Below are positions 7,807-15,681 of a stretch of DNA of 20,119 nt, one piece after another; position 1 is the stretch's first letter, and every line of letters begins with the position of its first letter. Origin of the DNA: a virus; IMG/VR virus record IMGVR_UViG_3300044956_000006, positions 1-20,119 of that record; one strand, 5' to 3'. The translations under genes were made by a program, and so were the position numbers. The notes under the pieces were generated by a model. It did not search any database and was not told the DNA's origin. It saw only the letters and a program-made list of their open reading frames with translations.

Positions 7807-8585
7807 TGTTTCGAGTCCTTCCTCCGTTTGGCGCTGATCCTCGAGGGATCGCGGAGGTCGTCAATGGCTTGATGAACGGCAAGTCCAACAACACCGGGAC
7901 GGTGACCCTTTCCACGGGCGGGGCCACAACGACCACGATCTACGATGCCCGGATCAGCCCAGAGTCCAAAATCATCCTGGTTCCGTATTCGGCGGCGGCA
8001 TTCTTAGACCGTGTGCCTTATGGGGCGTTCCAGGACTCAACAGACCAGAATGCGGCTTCCACGACCACGGCATACGCAATAACCCTTAACACCACCGACC
8101 ACACAAACGGGGTATCAATCTCCAATTCGTCCAGAATAAATGTCACAAATCCAGGCCTGTACAACATTCAGTTCTCGATTCAATTGCAGAACGCAGACAC
8201 GCAGATTCAGGATGTTGATATTTGGTTCAGAAAGAACGGGTCGGATGTTGCGGCCTCAAACAGCAAGTTTTCTGTACCAAATAGGCACGGTGGCGTCAAT
8301 GGACACCTTATCGCTGCTCTAAATTATTTTATTGAACTGGTGGCTGGCGACTATGTGGAAATCATGTGGGCAACCGGCAGCACCCAGGTGAGCATTGAGC
8401 AATTGGCCGCGCAGACAAGCCCGACAAGGCCAACAACGCCGTCTGTCATCGTCACGGTTTCTTTTGTCTCGACGGCTTCGATTCAGAATGTCTATGTCAG
8501 TTCTCAGTCGCAGGGGAGTGCGGTGGTGACCCATTTTGCCAATTCCACAGCGGACAAGACTTTTGCTTATGTGGTGGTGGGATGA
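7806..8585 (+). CDS. Virion protein with C1q-like jelly-roll domain
   Basis: A 259-residue protein. Residues 1-65 hold an opening seen in many short-tailed phage structural proteins: PRGIAEVVNGLMNGK, then Thr-rich strands TLSTGGATTTTIYD and SKIILVP. Residues about 67-222 resemble a C1q/TNF-type jelly roll: PYGAFQDSTDQ, SRINVTNPGLYNIQFSIQL, VDIWFRKNG, VPNRHGG, YFIELVAGDYVEIMWAT and VIVTVSF. Such trimeric folds occur in phage receptor-binding or tail-needle parts. The last 37 residues are a separate small strand region. Its ATG overlaps the previous stop (TGATG), and its stop overlaps the next start (ATGA). An upstream ATG at 7752 would add 18 residues but lies inside the previous gene and has no good ribosome site. 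Confidence 0.62.
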   Translation: MFRVLPPFGADPRGIAEVVNGLMNGKSNNTGTVTLSTGGATTTTIYDARISPESKIILVPYSAAAFLDRVPYGAFQDSTDQNAASTTTAYAITLNTTDHTNGVSISNSSRINVTNPGLYNIQFSIQLQNADTQIQDVDIWFRKNGSDVAASNSKFSVPNRHGGVNGHLIAALNYFIELVAGDYVEIMWATGSTQVSIEQLAAQTSPTRPTTPSVIVTVSFVSTASIQNVYVSSQSQGSAVVTHFANSTADKTFAYVVVG

Positions 8586-8974
8586 ATGTCCGCTTGATTT
8601 CTCCCAACGATCTGAGACAATGGTGGAGATTCGTCAGGCCAGGTCTGAAGCAGATCCTGCATAAGACGCCCGAGAACTGGATACCCGAGGACATCTACAC
8701 AGACTGTTTTAATGGGAAGTCCATGCTCTGGGTGGGATTGGATGACGCAAGGCCAGTGGGGTTCATGGTGTTGCAACCCAAAGGACGCACCCTTCATGTT
8801 TGGTGCGCGTACTTGGCCGAAGCCGGTTACTTTGAAGAGGGCTGGCAGCATCTCATGAACATAGCTCAACAAGGTGATGCCCAGCGCATTACTTTTGAAT
8901 CTTGGCGTCCGGGTTGGGCGCGTAAAGCTCAACAACTCGGATTTAAGCCCCGTTCATGGGCACTGGAGGTCTAA
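8582..8974 (+). CDS. GNAT-fold-like protein, possible gp13-type virion factor
   Basis: A 130-residue protein with the layout of a small GNAT acetyltransferase: an N-terminal helix pair (SPNDLRQWWRFVRPGLKQ), a strand MLWVGLDDARPVGFMVLQP, a second strand LHVWCAYLA, a helix EEGWQHLMNIAQQ, then RITFESWRPGW and a C-terminal ARKAQQLGFKPRSWALEV of the usual late-GNAT type. The acetyl-CoA loop (Q/RxxGxG/A) is not clear, so enzyme activity is doubtful. T7 gp13, a similar-sized GNAT-like protein coded just before the T7 internal virion proteins, holds the same genomic place and is an attractive parallel. The start overlaps the previous stop (ATGA), and the next gene begins directly after its stop. Confidence 0.5.
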   Translation: MNVRLISPNDLRQWWRFVRPGLKQILHKTPENWIPEDIYTDCFNGKSMLWVGLDDARPVGFMVLQPKGRTLHVWCAYLAEAGYFEEGWQHLMNIAQQGDAQRITFESWRPGWARKAQQLGFKPRSWALEV

Positions 8975-10099
8975 ATGGGTGGCGGTGGAAGCACAGTAAC
9001 TCGCACGGAGCTTGACCCAAATGTCGCTCCGTATGTCACTTATGGACTCAGTGAGGCACAGCGTCTATACGCCACTCCAACGCCTCAATACTATCCAGGG
9101 CAGACTTACATCAGCCCATCCCAGCAGACTCAAGCCGCACTTTCCGCTGCACAGACTCGGGCGCTTGCCGGGAGTCCTTTGGTTGGCCGGGCGCAAGGAA
9201 CCGTTTCTGCGTTGATGCAGGCGCAAAACCCTGCTCTTGGCGCATACCAGCAGCTTTACAACACGGCTTCTCGTGATCCGTCTCTCGGGTTTTATGAGGC
9301 TCTAAAGCAGGGCGAGATGGTCAATCCTGCGATGCAGCAGGCACGGAAAACCGCAGGCGGTGAATATCTTGGGCTAAGTCCGTTCTTCAATCAGGCATTT
9401 GATCCTGCTGCTCAACGCGCCCAACAGCAATACACGGATGCAATCCGTCAGATTCAGTCTACTGCTTCTCGTTCTGGGCGATATGGGTCTGGCGCTGCTC
9501 AGGAACTTCAAGACCGCGCCGCGGCTCAGTTCGCTCAAGCCCTGACGGGGACCGCCGGTCAACTGGCATATCAAGGCTACGGAATGGAGCGAGGTCTCCA
9601 AGAGCAGGCGATTGGCCGACTCGGTGCTTTGGGTCAGCAAGAACTTGCTAATCGCTTGGCTGGCGCTGGCGCACTTGGTGCTGAGGCGCAGCAGGCTTAT
9701 CAGAATCAACTTGCTGCTGCCAGTGGTGTTGGGACTCTTGCGAGTCAGGACTTGGCTCGCCAGATGGCTGCTGCTCAGTTGGCTCCGTCGTTGGCAGAGA
9801 CTGAATACGGCGACATCAATAAACTTCTCCAGGTCGGGCAAGCAGCGGAACAGTATCAGCAGGCTGCGCTCGAGGCAGATCTTCAGCGGTTCAATTTCCA
9901 GCAGAATCTTCCATCTGCCAAACTTCAGCAGTTCTTGTCTGCTGCGTATGGCTCCCCGATGGGCGGGATTCAAGTCAGCCCGATTTACAGAAACCCGTTG
10001 GCTGGTGCTGCGGGTGGCGCGATTCTTGGCAATGTTTTAACTCAAGGCGGCACTACCGGAACGGCAGCAGGTGCGCTCCTTGGGGGGCTACTGGGATGA
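8975..10099 (+). CDS. Putative internal (ejection) virion protein with glycine zipper
   Basis: A 374-residue Ala/Gln/Gly-rich protein. It opens MGGGGSTVTRTELDPNVAPY and continues through QYYPGQTYISPSQQTQAAL. The middle is long Ala/Gln helices (about 130-290), including SRSGRYGSGAAQELQDRAAA and TAGQLAYQGYGMERGLQEQA. After an RFNFQQNLPSAKLQQFL region it ends with small-residue hydrophobic segments, AGAAGGAILGNVLTQ and GTAAGALLGGLLG, that could insert in membranes. P22 and T7-type ejected proteins share this kind of make-up: they leave the capsid before DNA and form a channel across the cell envelope. The gene abuts the GNAT-like gene and its stop overlaps the next start (ATGA). The ejection role is inferred from composition and place. 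Confidence 0.6.
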   Translation: MGGGGSTVTRTELDPNVAPYVTYGLSEAQRLYATPTPQYYPGQTYISPSQQTQAALSAAQTRALAGSPLVGRAQGTVSALMQAQNPALGAYQQLYNTASRDPSLGFYEALKQGEMVNPAMQQARKTAGGEYLGLSPFFNQAFDPAAQRAQQQYTDAIRQIQSTASRSGRYGSGAAQELQDRAAAQFAQALTGTAGQLAYQGYGMERGLQEQAIGRLGALGQQELANRLAGAGALGAEAQQAYQNQLAAASGVGTLASQDLARQMAAAQLAPSLAETEYGDINKLLQVGQAAEQYQQAALEADLQRFNFQQNLPSAKLQQFLSAAYGSPMGGIQVSPIYRNPLAGAAGGAILGNVLTQGGTTGTAAGALLGGLLG

Positions 10100-10638
10100 G
10101 CGGAGCAGAGCCAATCCTTGCAGCTGAGGCTATTGGAACTGTTGCGGCGGGTACTGCGGCCGCTGAGGCGGCTGCGGCTGCGGAGGCATTGGCGGCTGCT
10201 GAGGCGGCTGCGGCTGCACAAGCTGCTGCGACTGCTGCTCAGGCCACTACTGCGATGGAGGCGACTTCTGCTGCGGCTTCCGCTAGTAATGTTGCAAACC
10301 CGTTCTTTGATCCATCTCAGTACGCAAGGCAGTTTTCGCAAGGTTTGCTTCAAAGCTTTAGTGGGCTTCCTATTGATCCCTCGCTAGGCAATCTTGCTAA
10401 CGCTCCTGGCGCTAGTCTTGCTCCTGGTAGCTTTCGGCCTGAGTTGCTTGGTAAAACCGCAGGCGGGATGACTCTGATGCAGGGACTCCAGGCTGCTCGT
10501 ATGGTTAGCTCATTAGGCCCGAAACAACAGACCGCAGTTGGGCCGCCGATGCGCCGTGGTCAGCCAGTGAATCTAATGCGGCCTGCTTCGCTGCTTGAGC
10601 AGAAGCGCAAGCGCAACCCGATCATTTCTCTGCTGTGA
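10096..10638 (+). CDS. Alanine-rich putative internal virion protein
   Basis: A 180-residue protein whose first 68 residues are a long low-complexity Ala/Glu/Thr/Ser helix (AAEAAAAAEALAAAEAAAAA is the core), coded by GCT/GCG/GCC-rich DNA. This is followed by a different region with NPFFDPSQYARQFSQGLLQ, then FRPELLGKTAGGMTLMQG, and a basic C-terminus QKRKRNPIISLL. It starts in an ATGA overlap with the preceding putative ejection protein. The helical tract suggests a coiled-coil or membrane-active partner of its neighbours; this is inference. The ORF itself is solid, given the overlap chain and the ordered C-terminal half. Confidence 0.6.
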   Translation: MSGAEPILAAEAIGTVAAGTAAAEAAAAAEALAAAEAAAAAQAAATAAQATTAMEATSAAASASNVANPFFDPSQYARQFSQGLLQSFSGLPIDPSLGNLANAPGASLAPGSFRPELLGKTAGGMTLMQGLQAARMVSSLGPKQQTAVGPPMRRGQPVNLMRPASLLEQKRKRNPIISLL

Positions 10639-10645
10639 GGAATAA

Positions 10646-11935
10646 ATGAACGAACTACTCGCACAGCTCTTCGGTCAGCAGCCCGCATACGCCACAGACC
10701 TTCTTGGTGAGGAAGAGGCTCGCCGTCTGAGGCAGCAGGCCCAACAACAGGGCTTGTTGAATGTTGGTTTGTCTCTCTTGGCGGGGTCTGGGCCTTCGGC
10801 ACAGCCTCGAGGGATTGGGCAGCTTCTCGCCCAAGGCGTTCAAGCTGGTCAACAGGCATACCAGGGGGCGTATACCCGCGCACTCCAAGAGCAGGCTCTG
10901 AGGGAGCAACTCGCAGAGCGCCGCCAGCTTCAGATGGAGCAGCAGGCTGCAAGGCAACTCCTTCCGCAGATTCTGCGACCTGGCGCACAGACACCGACCT
11001 TCTATGGTCAGCCCACACAGATGCCTCTGCGTGATGACGAAGGTAACATCATGCCCGGTGCCGGTGTATCTGTTGGTCAGCCTCAGATTGATATGAACAC
11101 GCTTCGACAACTGTTGACGCAGGCTCCGAGCGTGGCTGGTAAGGTTCTGCCGACGGTTGAGGCATTCCGTAAGATGACTGCTCCTGAGCGCCTTACCTTG
11201 AGTGAGGGACAGCAGGTCTTTGAGATGACACCGGAAGGCCCGCGAGCGATTGCTGGTGCTCCGAAGCAAGAGAAGCCAACATCGGATATTCAGGAGTACA
11301 ACAAAGCTGTTGAGCAGGGCTTCAAGGGGTCATTTCTTGATTACCAGACCCAACTCCAGCAGGCTGGCGCAACTCGCGTGAATGTTGATACCGCAGGACC
11401 AAGGGAGTTTGAAAAGAAAGCCGCTGGATTTGCTGCTGAGAATTTCAACAACCTTCGTACTCAAGCAACTGCAGCATCGCGCAATCTAATCCAGGTCGGA
11501 CGACTTGAGAACCTTCTGCAGTCAACTGGTGGTGGACTTGTGCCGCAAGCAAAAGCCATTGCAGGTAATCTTGGAATCCCAATCAAGGGACTTGATGACA
11601 TTCAGGCTGCAACAGCAATTATTAATTCAATGATTCCTCAACAGCGTCCACCTGGCTCCGGTACGATGTCTGACAAGGATGTCGAACTCTTCAAGTCTTC
11701 GCTGCCGCGACTCATCAATCAGCCGGGCGGCAATCAGAAGATCATTGACACGATCAAGGCAATCAACCAATACGATCAGCAGATCGGCAAGATTGCAAAC
11801 GATGCGCTGGCCGGGAAAATTAAGCCTCAAGAAGCCGACGAATTGATTAGCAAAGTCCCGAACCCGTTGGCTGTTCCAGTTGCCGGGAAGTTGGTCTTCA
11901 ACCCCAAAACTGGGCGGCTTGAGGAGCAAAAATAA
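10646..11935 (+). CDS. Putative internal (ejection) virion protein
   Basis: A 429-residue protein. The first 115 residues are Gln/Ala/Leu-rich helices with hydrophobic GLLNVGLSLLAGSG and a LGEEEARRLRQQAQQQ segment, as in many phage internal virion proteins. The middle (about 185-225) has a beta-like ERLTLSEGQQVFEMTPEGP. The C-terminal half contains a helical ALRTQATAASRNLIQVGRLE-type stretch (residues 265-290), a loop PQQRPPGSGTMSDKDVELFK and a final FNPKTGRLEEQK. GAGGA lies just before the ATG, and the stop overlaps the next start (TAATG). By analogy with the set of three ejection proteins of P22 (gp7, gp16, gp20), this and its neighbours may act together in delivery; this is inferred from position and composition. 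Confidence 0.6.
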   Translation: MNELLAQLFGQQPAYATDLLGEEEARRLRQQAQQQGLLNVGLSLLAGSGPSAQPRGIGQLLAQGVQAGQQAYQGAYTRALQEQALREQLAERRQLQMEQQAARQLLPQILRPGAQTPTFYGQPTQMPLRDDEGNIMPGAGVSVGQPQIDMNTLRQLLTQAPSVAGKVLPTVEAFRKMTAPERLTLSEGQQVFEMTPEGPRAIAGAPKQEKPTSDIQEYNKAVEQGFKGSFLDYQTQLQQAGATRVNVDTAGPREFEKKAAGFAAENFNNLRTQATAASRNLIQVGRLENLLQSTGGGLVPQAKAIAGNLGIPIKGLDDIQAATAIINSMIPQQRPPGSGTMSDKDVELFKSSLPRLINQPGGNQKIIDTIKAINQYDQQIGKIANDALAGKIKPQEADELISKVPNPLAVPVAGKLVFNPKTGRLEEQK

Positions 11936-13485
11936 TGGCGATCACGGTTCAGCTTCCTGATGGGCGCACTGCTGAATTCCCGGATGGGATGAGCCGTGCA
12001 GAGATTGAAGAAATCCTAAAGAAACAATTTCCACCACCGGAAGAGCAGCCTAGTGCTTTGGTTCGTGGCGCTGGATTGGTTACTCGAGCAGCCGCGCCAA
12101 CCCTAGTCGGCGCACAACTTGGAGCAGCCGGTGGCCCAATGGGGGCTGTTCTTGGCTCTGTAGCGGTTCCTGCTGCTGATGTTCTTAATCAGCTTCTGAA
12201 TGCAATTGCTTCGCCGTTTACCGATAGGCGACTGATGCCTGCTAGTCAGGCGATTCAGAATTTGATGACTCGTGCAGGTGTTCCTGCCGCGCCAGAGACT
12301 CAAACTCCAACCGAGCGAGTGGCTTTTGCTGGCTTGGAGACCATGACATCTCTTGGCCGCACTCTTCCAGAGTTCATTCGGCGTGGAGCTGAGGTTGCCC
12401 CTTCTTTTGCTCAGGGCATCTCTCGTCAAATGGCGGTTGCTCCTAGAACTCAGGCGGCAGTCGCGCCTACTGCGGTAATGGCTGGTCAAACGGTCACAGA
12501 GGCTACGGATAGTCCGTTGGCTGGTCTTGCAACGACATTGGCAACCGGGGCTGTTGGAGGAATGAAGCGGCCTCAACGAGAGGTCCCGCCTCAGCAGGTT
12601 TTAAGTCGAGTCGCTGAGGATAGATATGCCCAACTGCAAGAGTCTGGGATTCAACTAAACAATGAAGCCTTTACTCAGCAGATGAGCAAGATTGCCAAGA
12701 CTCTGCGTAATGAGGGATATACACCCACTGGATACCCAAAGATCACTGGGGCGATTGAAGAACTGACATCAACAGCACAGCCGAAGGATTGGACGGAGCT
12801 TCAGGCTCTGCGCAAGATGATTAAGTCTGGTCAAAAGAGTGTTGACCCAGAAGAGCGCCGTCTTGCGTCTATTCTTCTTGATGAGTACGACAGCTATCTA
12901 ACCACTGTTCCAAAGACGGACATTGTTGCCGGTGATGGCAAGGCTGTTGGTAAGGCTTGGGACGAGGCCCGAAACGCTTATTCTCGGATGAAGAAGGCCG
13001 AGGTCTTTGAGGATATGCTTGAGGCCGCAAAGCTAGATCGAAGCAAGTTCACTCAGTCTGGTGAAGAGAACTCTCTGGCAAAACAACTGCGTGATCTCGC
13101 CAAAAATGAGAAGCGTATGCGCCTGTTCACCAAAGAAGAGCAGCAGGCAATTACCAAGGCCGCACAGGGCGGGACACCTCAAAACCTTCTGAAATTCTTT
13201 GGGCGTTTTGCTCCAACCGGACCAGTCGCAGGTATCTTTACTGGCGGCATGACTGTTGCTAATCCTTATGTCGGAGTTCCTGCTGCGACTGCCGCTGCAC
13301 TATCTCGGGCCGGTGCCGCTGGTATGCGCCGCTCATCGGTTGAGGATTTGGCAAACATCATGCGAGCAGGCCAGATCCCGCAGGTTACTGGTGGAGTAAT
13401 GCGAGCGGCCCCGGCGATCACAGCTCAAGGCCTGTTGACTCTTCCAGAAATCGAGGAAGAGCAACTGCGGTTCTTGGGCCGCTAG
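11935..13485 (+). CDS. Putative large internal (ejection) virion protein
   Basis: A 516-residue protein. Residues 1-35 form a small ubiquitin-like opening (ITVQLPDGRTAEFPDGMSR, then AEIEEILKKQFPPP) that recurs at the N-terminus of phage internal proteins. Residues about 42-100 are hydrophobic and rich in Ala and Gly (LVGAQLGAAGGPMGAVLGSV), a possible membrane segment. The middle (about 215-400) is charged helix with RVAEDRYAQLQESGIQLN, a LRKMIKSGQKSVDPEERRL segment and AYSRMKKAEVFEDMLEAAK. The end has a second Gly/Ala tract, PTGPVAGIFTGGMTVANPY. No lysozyme or transglycosylase catalytic motif is clear. It overlaps the previous stop (TAATG) and is the last gene before the fiber set. Confidence 0.62.
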   Translation: MAITVQLPDGRTAEFPDGMSRAEIEEILKKQFPPPEEQPSALVRGAGLVTRAAAPTLVGAQLGAAGGPMGAVLGSVAVPAADVLNQLLNAIASPFTDRRLMPASQAIQNLMTRAGVPAAPETQTPTERVAFAGLETMTSLGRTLPEFIRRGAEVAPSFAQGISRQMAVAPRTQAAVAPTAVMAGQTVTEATDSPLAGLATTLATGAVGGMKRPQREVPPQQVLSRVAEDRYAQLQESGIQLNNEAFTQQMSKIAKTLRNEGYTPTGYPKITGAIEELTSTAQPKDWTELQALRKMIKSGQKSVDPEERRLASILLDEYDSYLTTVPKTDIVAGDGKAVGKAWDEARNAYSRMKKAEVFEDMLEAAKLDRSKFTQSGEENSLAKQLRDLAKNEKRMRLFTKEEQQAITKAAQGGTPQNLLKFFGRFAPTGPVAGIFTGGMTVANPYVGVPAATAAALSRAGAAGMRRSSVEDLANIMRAGQIPQVTGGVMRAAPAITAQGLLTLPEIEEEQLRFLGR

Positions 13486-13529
13486 ATAAAGCAACGCGCA
13501 GTAAATAGAATCGGATCAAGGAGCATCAA

Positions 13530-14834
13530 ATGCCGAAGACAAAAATCTCAGAATTCTCCGCAACCGCAGGAAACAACACCGACATTGACGGTATCAACAT
13601 AGCGGAGGGCTGTGCGCCTTCTGGCATCAACGATGCCATCCGTGAGTTGATGGCGCAGCTGAAGGACTTCCAGGCCGGTGATGCTGGAGACCCGATCACG
13701 GTGGTTGGGACGCTTGGCGCGAAGGGAACCTCCTCTGTAGCGGGTGACCTGAAGCTCTATGAGCAGACCACGAACGGCACGAATTACGCTGGATTCAAGT
13801 CTCCGACCTCTCTAGCGGCGAACATCCAATGGGTGCTTCCGAATGCTGATGGAACGGCCAACCAGGTTCTCAAGACTGACGGATCTGGCAATCTTGGGTG
13901 GGCCACAGCCGCTACTGGTGATGTTGTTGGGCCTTCATCGGCAACAGACACGGCCATTGCGTTGTTTGACTTGACGACGGGCAAGTTGATCAAAAACAGC
14001 GTGGTCACCGTATCTGCGGCGGGCGCAATTGTTGCACCGCAAGCAGGCAGCACAATTCCCTTTTACTTTGCCAACCAAGCGGCGTTCCCCTCTGCATCTA
14101 CTTCTCACGGCGCAATAGCGCATTCACATGCAGACGGGGCCATGTACTACGCCCACGGGGGGAGTTGGGTACAACTTTTATCTTCGGGCGGCGCACTTGG
14201 CACTCCCTCTTCAGGCACGCTGACCAATGCTACGGGCCTGCCTTTGACCACGGGGGTCACGGGTACTCTGCCTGTTGCCAACGGCGGCTCTGGCGCGGTC
14301 ACACTGACCGGAGTTTTGAAGGGCAACGGCACATCTGCATTCTCTGCGGCGACAGCAGGCACTGACTATGTGGCCCCGGCAACGGCCACGACCTTCACAG
14401 CGACACAGACCTTCTCGGGCACTTCGTCTGCCTTGGGAATGATCCTCAATGACGCTGCTGAGGTTGTGACTGTCTCGGCGACTGCTGCCACGGGAACCAT
14501 CAACTACGATGTCACCACCCAGTCGGTTCTTTATTACACATCCAACGCCTCTGCGAATTGGACGGTGAACTTCCGCGCTTCTTCGGGGACTTCGCTCAAC
14601 ACAGCCATGTCCACGGGGCAGAGCGTGACGGTGGCCCTCCTTGTAACTAACGGCGCAACGGCGTATTACAACTCTGCTGTGCAAGTTGATGGAACAAGCG
14701 TCACTCCAAAATATCAAGGTGGCACGGCGTTCTCTTCGGGGAACGCAAGTTCAATTGATGTATACGCCTACACGATCATTAAAACGGCATCGGCCACCTT
14801 TACGGTCTTGGTCTCGCAGACCAAATTTGCATAA
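13530..14834 (+). CDS. Tail fiber protein
   Basis: A 434-residue putative tail fiber. Residues 1-50 (TKISEFSATAGNNTDIDGIN, then APSGINDAIRELMAQLKDF) are a common virion-attachment opening in fibers of short-tailed phages. A strand-rich shaft follows with IQWVLPNADGTANQVLKTDG. Around 170-205 lies FYFANQAAFPSASTSHG with AHSHADGAMYYAHGG, a motif often seen in fibers. Then come Gly/Thr turns, GTPSSGTLTNATGLPLTTGV and GTLPVANGGSGAVTL. The last 120 residues form a compact beta domain ending SATFTVLVSQTKFA. An AAGGAG site lies 6 nt upstream of the ATG. It leads a three-gene recognition set with the glycine-rich protein and the assembly chaperone. Confidence 0.82.
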   Translation: MPKTKISEFSATAGNNTDIDGINIAEGCAPSGINDAIRELMAQLKDFQAGDAGDPITVVGTLGAKGTSSVAGDLKLYEQTTNGTNYAGFKSPTSLAANIQWVLPNADGTANQVLKTDGSGNLGWATAATGDVVGPSSATDTAIALFDLTTGKLIKNSVVTVSAAGAIVAPQAGSTIPFYFANQAAFPSASTSHGAIAHSHADGAMYYAHGGSWVQLLSSGGALGTPSSGTLTNATGLPLTTGVTGTLPVANGGSGAVTLTGVLKGNGTSAFSAATAGTDYVAPATATTFTATQTFSGTSSALGMILNDAAEVVTVSATAATGTINYDVTTQSVLYYTSNASANWTVNFRASSGTSLNTAMSTGQSVTVALLVTNGATAYYNSAVQVDGTSVTPKYQGGTAFSSGNASSIDVYAYTIIKTASATFTVLVSQTKFA

Positions 14835-14844
14835 GGAGTCCACC

Positions 14845-15681
14845 ATGCCGATGCTTGGTACACGCGGAGCAGCCTCGGCCCGAGGGTTTGGGCTTCTTTC
14901 GCGTTCTGATGGCCCCAGTCAGCAAGAATACACAACGCCCGGCACTTACACCTGGGTCTGCCCTGCGGGCGTGACTTCTGTTTCTGTTGTTTGCGTTGGG
15001 GGCGGAGGCGGCGGCGGAGGCGGCGGTGGAAGCGCTGGTGCCGGGGGAGGTGCGCTTGCTTACGCCAACAACATTTCGGTTACAGCAGGAAGTTCTTATA
15101 CCGTTGTTGTTGGTTCTGGCGGGGCCTCTAGTCCACCTACTGATGGTGGGAATAGCAGTTTTAATTCAACCACCGTAAGAGCAGGGGGCGGCAAATCTTC
15201 CACTCGTGCAGGTGGAACTGTACTTAACGGAACCGGCGGTGCAGGCGGCAGCGGGGGATCGGGTGATGTCAATCTTGGCGGGGGCGGCGGAGCAGGTGGA
15301 TACGCAGGGTCTGGTGGAAATGGATCGGCCGGAACTTATGACAATGCTTGGAATTTTGGTAACGATGGTGCGGGTGGTGGTGGCGCCGGGGGCCCAGGCG
15401 GTAATTCTGCGGCGGGAACCGCGGGCTCCGGCGGCGGCGTTGGTATTTTGGGGCAAGGTTCTAGCGGCAACGGCGGTTATATTACTTTTCCCGATGGAAC
15501 TATTTTACAGTCAACCGGTGGAAGCGGTGGCGGTAACGCACTGAATAATGGAACGCCGGGATCTTATGGTGGCGGCGCAGCACCTGGCAATAGTGTCACT
15601 TCGGGTGCTGGTGGCGCAGTTCGGATTATTTGGCCCGGAACAACTCGTCAGTTTCCTTCAACTAACACGGGGAATGTGTAA
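14845..15681 (+). CDS. Glycine-rich tail adhesin
   Basis: A 278-residue glycine-rich protein, likely a receptor-binding tip. Residues about 28-60 fit the start of a Gly-rich domain: EYTTPGTYTWVCPAGVTSVS, then an uninterrupted run of eleven glycines. From there to about 260 the chain is built of GG-x-GG units with Asn, Ser and Ala, interrupted by short strand segments such as YTVVVGSGG and GYITFPDGTILQST. This is the make-up of polyglycine II sandwich adhesins such as S16 gp38. It ends GGAVRIIWPGTTRQFPSTN, an ending I recognise from such phage proteins. The frame is open back to 14686, but the ATG at 14845 has AAGGAG 6 nt upstream, while the earlier start lies wholly inside the fiber gene. The stop abuts the next start (TAAATG). 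Confidence 0.78.
   Translation: MPMLGTRGAASARGFGLLSRSDGPSQQEYTTPGTYTWVCPAGVTSVSVVCVGGGGGGGGGGGSAGAGGGALAYANNISVTAGSSYTVVVGSGGASSPPTDGGNSSFNSTTVRAGGGKSSTRAGGTVLNGTGGAGGSGGSGDVNLGGGGGAGGYAGSGGNGSAGTYDNAWNFGNDGAGGGGAGGPGGNSAAGTAGSGGGVGILGQGSSGNGGYITFPDGTILQSTGGSGGGNALNNGTPGSYGGGAAPGNSVTSGAGGAVRIIWPGTTRQFPSTNTGNV

Noticed and set aside
9374-9973. 199-codon minus-strand frame in the ejection gene
   Set aside because: Leu/Ser-rich shadow of a repetitive Gln/Ala gene, with no start context of its own.
10655-11269. 204-codon minus-strand frame opposite an ejection gene
   Set aside because: Leu/Arg/Ser-rich shadow, with no ribosome site and no similarity to known proteins by eye.
13486-13529. Possible promoter before the tail fiber (TAGAAT at 13506)
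   Set aside because: No -35 box at suitable distance; the nearest TTG-containing hexamer is 26 nt away. The gap only clearly holds a ribosome site.
14686-14844. Upstream extension of the glycine-rich adhesin
   Set aside because: It lies inside the fiber gene and codes an Arg/Ser-rich stretch unlike a fiber; the ATG at 14845 has its own AAGGAG site.
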